From Microvelia longipes (lineage: Eukaryota; Arthropoda; Insecta; Hemiptera; Veliidae): a stretch of 64,000 nucleotides of DNA. Under the pieces are notes generated by a model that did not search any database, was not told the origin of the DNA, and saw nothing but the letters and a program-made list of their open reading frames with translations. The DNA is taken from positions 22,501 through 86,500 of the forward strand of contig JACMZG010000048.1 of NCBI GenBank assembly GCA_018340805.1, read 5' to 3'. The position numbers and the translations under genes were made by a program. Within the stretch, counting starts at the first letter, position 1. Every line of letters starts with the position of its first letter. This document shows, in pieces, positions 61,531 through 64,000 of this stretch.

Positions 61531-62253
61531 TTTTTTTTTTAAGGTAGTAACCCTACCTAAAATGCATTTATTTTTTTTCACATGTTCCATACAAATATTA
61601 CATGTGTTATCAGCTAAATTTTAACAGAGACAAATATGTAAAATTTTGAATCTTTAAGTAGTAACAATATATGCAAAGTAGCTTGAATAAACACATAATA
61701 TATAATAGTACGTAATATATAATATAAAATATAATAGTTATAAAGATAAGAAATTTAGTTACAAACTTAATTTGTCAGAATCCAAAGAGTTAATGAATTT
61801 AGAGAAAATATTAAAATATTTTGAAAACATTTGAAGATTAGTAGGAGTCCAAGACTCTCCTCTTGTGACAAGGCTAGAAATTAATGAGCTTCTCTCAGCA
61901 TCAAATAAAGGGCAATCAAAAATAATGTGGTGCCATGTTTGGGCAGTTACCATGTCGCAGCTACATGATGGATCTGGAATAATTTTAAAACGGTAAAGAA
62001 ATGCTTTGGAAATGGCCAAAAAGGCTTGCGTAATTTTGTACGCAAGGACTATATTTGTTTTTGGTTGGGAAAAATTGTTTAGTCCACAAACCTTTCTCTG
62101 ATTTTATCTACATTTCTTTCCATTTTTCCAAACTTATATCATAACTTAACCGTTTTAAAGTTGACTTGGAGATTCTTTCATAAGCTGGGCTTACACTAAA
62201 GGAGTTGAGTGAGGCTTCCTTGGCTAATTCGTCAGCTTTTTCATTGCTGACTA
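61531..62253 (-). mobile_element. 5'-truncated LINE insertion, 39-bp target duplication
   Basis: An exact 39-bp direct repeat (61492-61530 and 62254-62292, beginning CTTTGAATAGAG) flanks 723 bp. The left end is a T-run (61531-61540), i.e. a poly(A) tail on the minus strand. A 3' UTR follows (AT-rich, to about 61755), then the C-terminal coding remnant. This is the signature of target-primed reverse transcription with 5' truncation. Confidence 0.93.
61759..62250 (-). pseudogene. LINE ORF2 C-terminus: end of RNase H plus zinc knuckle
   Basis: The parent protein is the reverse transcriptase polyprotein of an RNase-H-bearing non-LTR retrotransposon (I/R1/LOA-like group by structure; clade not proven). 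From the truncation point the minus strand reads SNEKADELAKEASLNSF, the typical last RNase H motif (NE..AD.LA). After a stop and a frame change comes LAISKAFLYRFKIIPDPSCS, then CDMVTAQTWHHIIFDCPLFD with AERSSL. The Cys/His spacing (C-x-C ... H-H ... C) and 'DCPLF..R' are the usual C-terminal knuckle of these elements. The last open part is 86 codons and ends at 61759. RT and endonuclease domains are absent, lost by truncation. It is non-functional. Confidence 0.85.
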
Positions 62254-62579
62254 CTTTGAATAGAGATATATACTAGAGGGGACATTGCATATCTTAATAC
62301 ATTAAAAGACCTGATACATCTTTTTGGGGCACTCAGGGGCTCTGTGTAACCTCATTGAAACCTCTTTTAAGAGTGAATTAAGGTTATTATAAATCATTTG
62401 TTTTTGCCTTCCCGGACATTATCTGTGTTGTAATATGTATTTTAAACGTTCTTAAATATATGTTACTACAATTTTGTTCTGCTTATTTGATTATATTGAA
62501 AGTTGAAGGAAGTCAGGTTATTTTTTCGATGTTTCAAAAACTCAACCAATAGGGCTCCTCTAGTAATAATATCTCTATG

Positions 62580-62849
62580 AGTCTTCGTAAGTAGCGGATT
62601 TACAAATGTATTACTCAAACTTATGATGATTATGTCACAGATGATGTCATGTTAATCTTATCACTTCTCACACAAAATATATATATGTCAAACGATAAAA
62701 TCGTTAATAATGATGATACATTTTGTTCGCTTTATATTGTGGTATATGTATATTAGTTTTATCCCGAGCCATTAAGTTTTTCGATTTCTGTTGCATTTAT
62801 GAAAATTTTCGTTGAGTCATTATTGTGGGTTAATGGCGTCATGAACAGT
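62580..62849. other. Weak 5S-FB-like remnant
   Basis: GTTGAGTCATTATTGTGGGT, TAATGGCGTCATGAAC at 62810-62845 is the CRE-flanking part of 5S-FB in minus order, with the palindrome damaged. The rest is unassigned. Confidence 0.5.
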
Positions 62850-63116
62850 TTACAAACAATACGCTTCTGTACTTTTAAATGCTATTTTGTACCAATTCCA
62901 TTGCGATCCGTGGAACCATTCGCAAGTTATAGTGAGACACAAAAAAGCGTCTAGGGACTCAACCTTAACAAGATTACATCGAGGTTCTTCCGCTTTGCGG
63001 ACCTGCTTAGATCCCCGTAGTTTCGTAGAAGTCATTTTTGTCTTTTGTCTGGGACTGTAGGCTAACGAGGGCGAAAAAGAAGTAGGTCCAAATTCTTTTA
63101 TAAGCCTTTCTTCCAT
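62850..63116 (-). other. 88-codon open frame, unassigned
   Basis: Mixed, protein-like composition (MEERLIKEFGPTSFSPSL, then KLRGSKQVRKAEEPRCNL). ITCEWFHGSQWN near the end recalls the 'EWFHGSC' stretch of PHD fingers, but the zinc ligands before and after it are missing. No splice context was found and the frame runs into 5S-FB-like DNA at its C-terminal side. It could be a decayed exon or chance. Confidence 0.2.
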
Positions 63117-63205
63117 ACCTTCCTCCCACCATCAAGCACTACTGAACCTAACAGATATCTTAGATGTCATTGACCTAGACGTATAAATATATGCAATATA
63201 TGTAT

Positions 63206-63265
63206 GGGTACCATTTGCGCTACTTGGGATGGTACAATTCAGCTGAACCCGATCTCAATCGATTT
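63206..63265 (+). repeat. 60-bp dispersed block (copy 2)
   Basis: Matches 61418-61480 as described there (TACCATTTGCGCTACTTGGG, ATGGTACAATTCAGCTGA, CCGATCTCAATCGATTTA). Confidence 0.85.
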
Positions 63266-63464
63266 AGCTTGCCCTCTTCTTGAATATGAAAATTTTCTTT
63301 AAAATAATTTTGTTTAGAAACAATTGGCCTCGAAACATTCACAACATCTCGCGATGTGCAAAGTTTCGTTTCGATGAAAGCCTTCGAGTGTTTTCGTTCA
63401 CCATACAATAAAGTAGATCTTGTACACACACATCATACATAATAGTCATAACTCATATTCCCCT

Positions 63465-63650
63465 AGTGTGTTTAAATAATAGTTAAACACATAAATCCCT
63501 CGGCTTCGCCTCGGGAGTTAAACACATAAATCCCTCGACTTCGCCTCGGGAGTTAAATACTTTGGTTCCCTCGGCTTACGCCTAAGGAACCAACTAACTG
63601 CTAAGGGAAATAATAGCAATCTTTACTCCCTTGGTGCATAAATAGCTATT
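63465..63650. repeat. Rep-F dyad array
   Basis: GTTAAACACATAAATCCCTC, GGCTTCGCCTCGGGA is repeated twice exactly in spacing (33 bp), then TTCCCTCGGCTTACGCC and ACTCCCTTGGTGC. The GAGG-GCTTCGC-CCTC dyad matches the 19.1 kb unit. The flanks TAAATAATAGTTA and TAAATAGCTATTATCC are loosely inverted. Confidence 0.8.
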
Positions 63651-64000
63651 ATCCTTTCCATAATAGGAATAGCCAAAAATAACATAAAAACTAAATACAC
63701 CTTCAAAATTTATATTAAAATACGAATGGGTAATATTAAATCTCAAATAAGTGGTATTAACCAAAATCAAAAAGAGTGGGGGGATCGGGGGTCGAAATCA
63801 AAGGCTAGTTTTTATTACTAACAAAATGCTATATTAGTTCTAAAATTAGTGTTACAACCGTGGCCACCCTGTTTTGTAGGCATTCATTTACATTACGATT
63901 ATCGCCTTAATTTTTAGGTAGATCGACCTCCTTTTTTATGTAATACACGTTTAATGTTGTTTTTTTTTTCGAGATGTATAATTTTTCCAGGGTAAACACA
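63651..64000. other. No gene recognised
   Basis: No match; the window ends in AT-rich sequence. Confidence 0.45.

Larger units (their letters stand above)
61499..62579 (+). mobile_element. MITE-A copy carrying a LINE insertion
   Basis: The 5' end ATAGAGATATATACTAGAGG appears twice because of the target duplication (from 61499 and from 62261). The rest of the MITE (CTTAATACATTAAAAGACC, GGGGCTCTGTGTAACCTC, GAGTGAATTAAGG, GTAATAATATCTCTATG) follows the second copy. Without the insert and one duplicate it is about 320 bp, the normal size. Confidence 0.88.

Overview
This window is AT-rich, repeat-saturated eukaryotic nuclear DNA. It has no operons, no bacterial-type gene density and no ORF resembling a conserved single-copy host gene. 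The evidence for a eukaryotic, probably invertebrate animal genome is: long (TA)n microsatellites, tRNA-derived SINE-like elements, a 5S-rRNA-derived dispersed repeat, MITEs with target-site duplications, a broken pogo/Tigger (CENP-B-type) transposase, the 3' end of a LINE, and hammerhead-like motifs of the kind carried by Penelope-like elements. I cannot name the species from sequence alone.

Most of the window can be tiled by a few recurring families, named here for convenience. (1) 5S-FB: an element of roughly 0.8-1 kb that contains a 5S-rRNA-like segment, a CRE-like TGACGTCA palindrome and repeated GAGCGAAGCGAGTCC blocks. It often occurs as two inverted halves (foldback). About 15 copies or fragments are present, the clearest at 14.1-15.5, 17.8-18.6, 28.1-28.9, 29.9-31.1, 42.9-43.5, 47.7-49.0 and 54.0-55.1 kb. 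(2) MITE-A: about 320 bp with CATAGAGAT terminal inverted repeats, at 3.3, 11.5, 15.5, 36.1, 36.35, 44.2, 55.1 and 61.5-62.6 kb. (3) MITE-B at 7.9 and 9.2 kb. (4) Rep-C, with a GCCGCGAAGCGGC-rich tail, at 7.1-8.2, 9.8, 31.8-32.2, 53.9 and 57.0 kb. (5) Rep-D at 0.45, 1.35, 37.1 and 40.7 kb. (6) Rep-E at 1.8, 45.8 and 58.0 kb. (7) Rep-F, GAGGCTTGCCGAGGGAG type, at 19.1 and 63.5 kb. (8) SINE-like elements with tRNA-Gly(GCC)-like, tRNA-Ser-like and a third tRNA-like head. (9) A non-autonomous hAT-like element with an exact 8-bp target duplication at 56.1-56.8 kb and relatives at 38.8 and 57.1 kb.

Layout. 0-3 kb: SINEs and Rep-D/E. 3.2-5.7 kb: MITE-A with a palindrome, a 0.67-kb minisatellite, a TIR element. 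7-10 kb: Rep-C with nested insertions, a CCAAT-box cluster. 11.5-14.1 kb: MITE-A, a TIR element, SINEs. 14-20.2 kb: 5S-FB copies. 20.2-21.9 kb: a 1.6-kb minisatellite. 22.8-27.8 kb: hammerhead-like motifs and the pogo remnant. 28-33.6 kb: 5S-FB and five minisatellites. 33.8-34.3 kb: weak RT and exon-like segments. 36-45 kb: MITE-A, hAT-like, minisatellites. 45-57 kb: SINEs, 5S-FB with nested hAT, (TA)n tracts. 57-64 kb: inverted repeats, a tandem duplication, the MITE-A with an inserted LINE tail, Rep-F.

The only coding sequences I can support are transposon remnants: the pogo-type transposase pseudogene (26.13-26.46 kb, plus strand), the LINE C-terminal fragment (61.76-62.25 kb, minus strand) and, weakly, an RT FYADD fragment (33.87-34.10 kb, minus strand). 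No intact host gene, rRNA or functional tRNA gene is claimed. The most informative signals are the 5S-derived family, the nested insertions with readable target duplications, the hammerhead-like motifs, and the repeated origin of minisatellites from inside transposon segments. Homology statements rest on reading by eye; boundaries are accurate to about 10-30 bp unless stated as exact.
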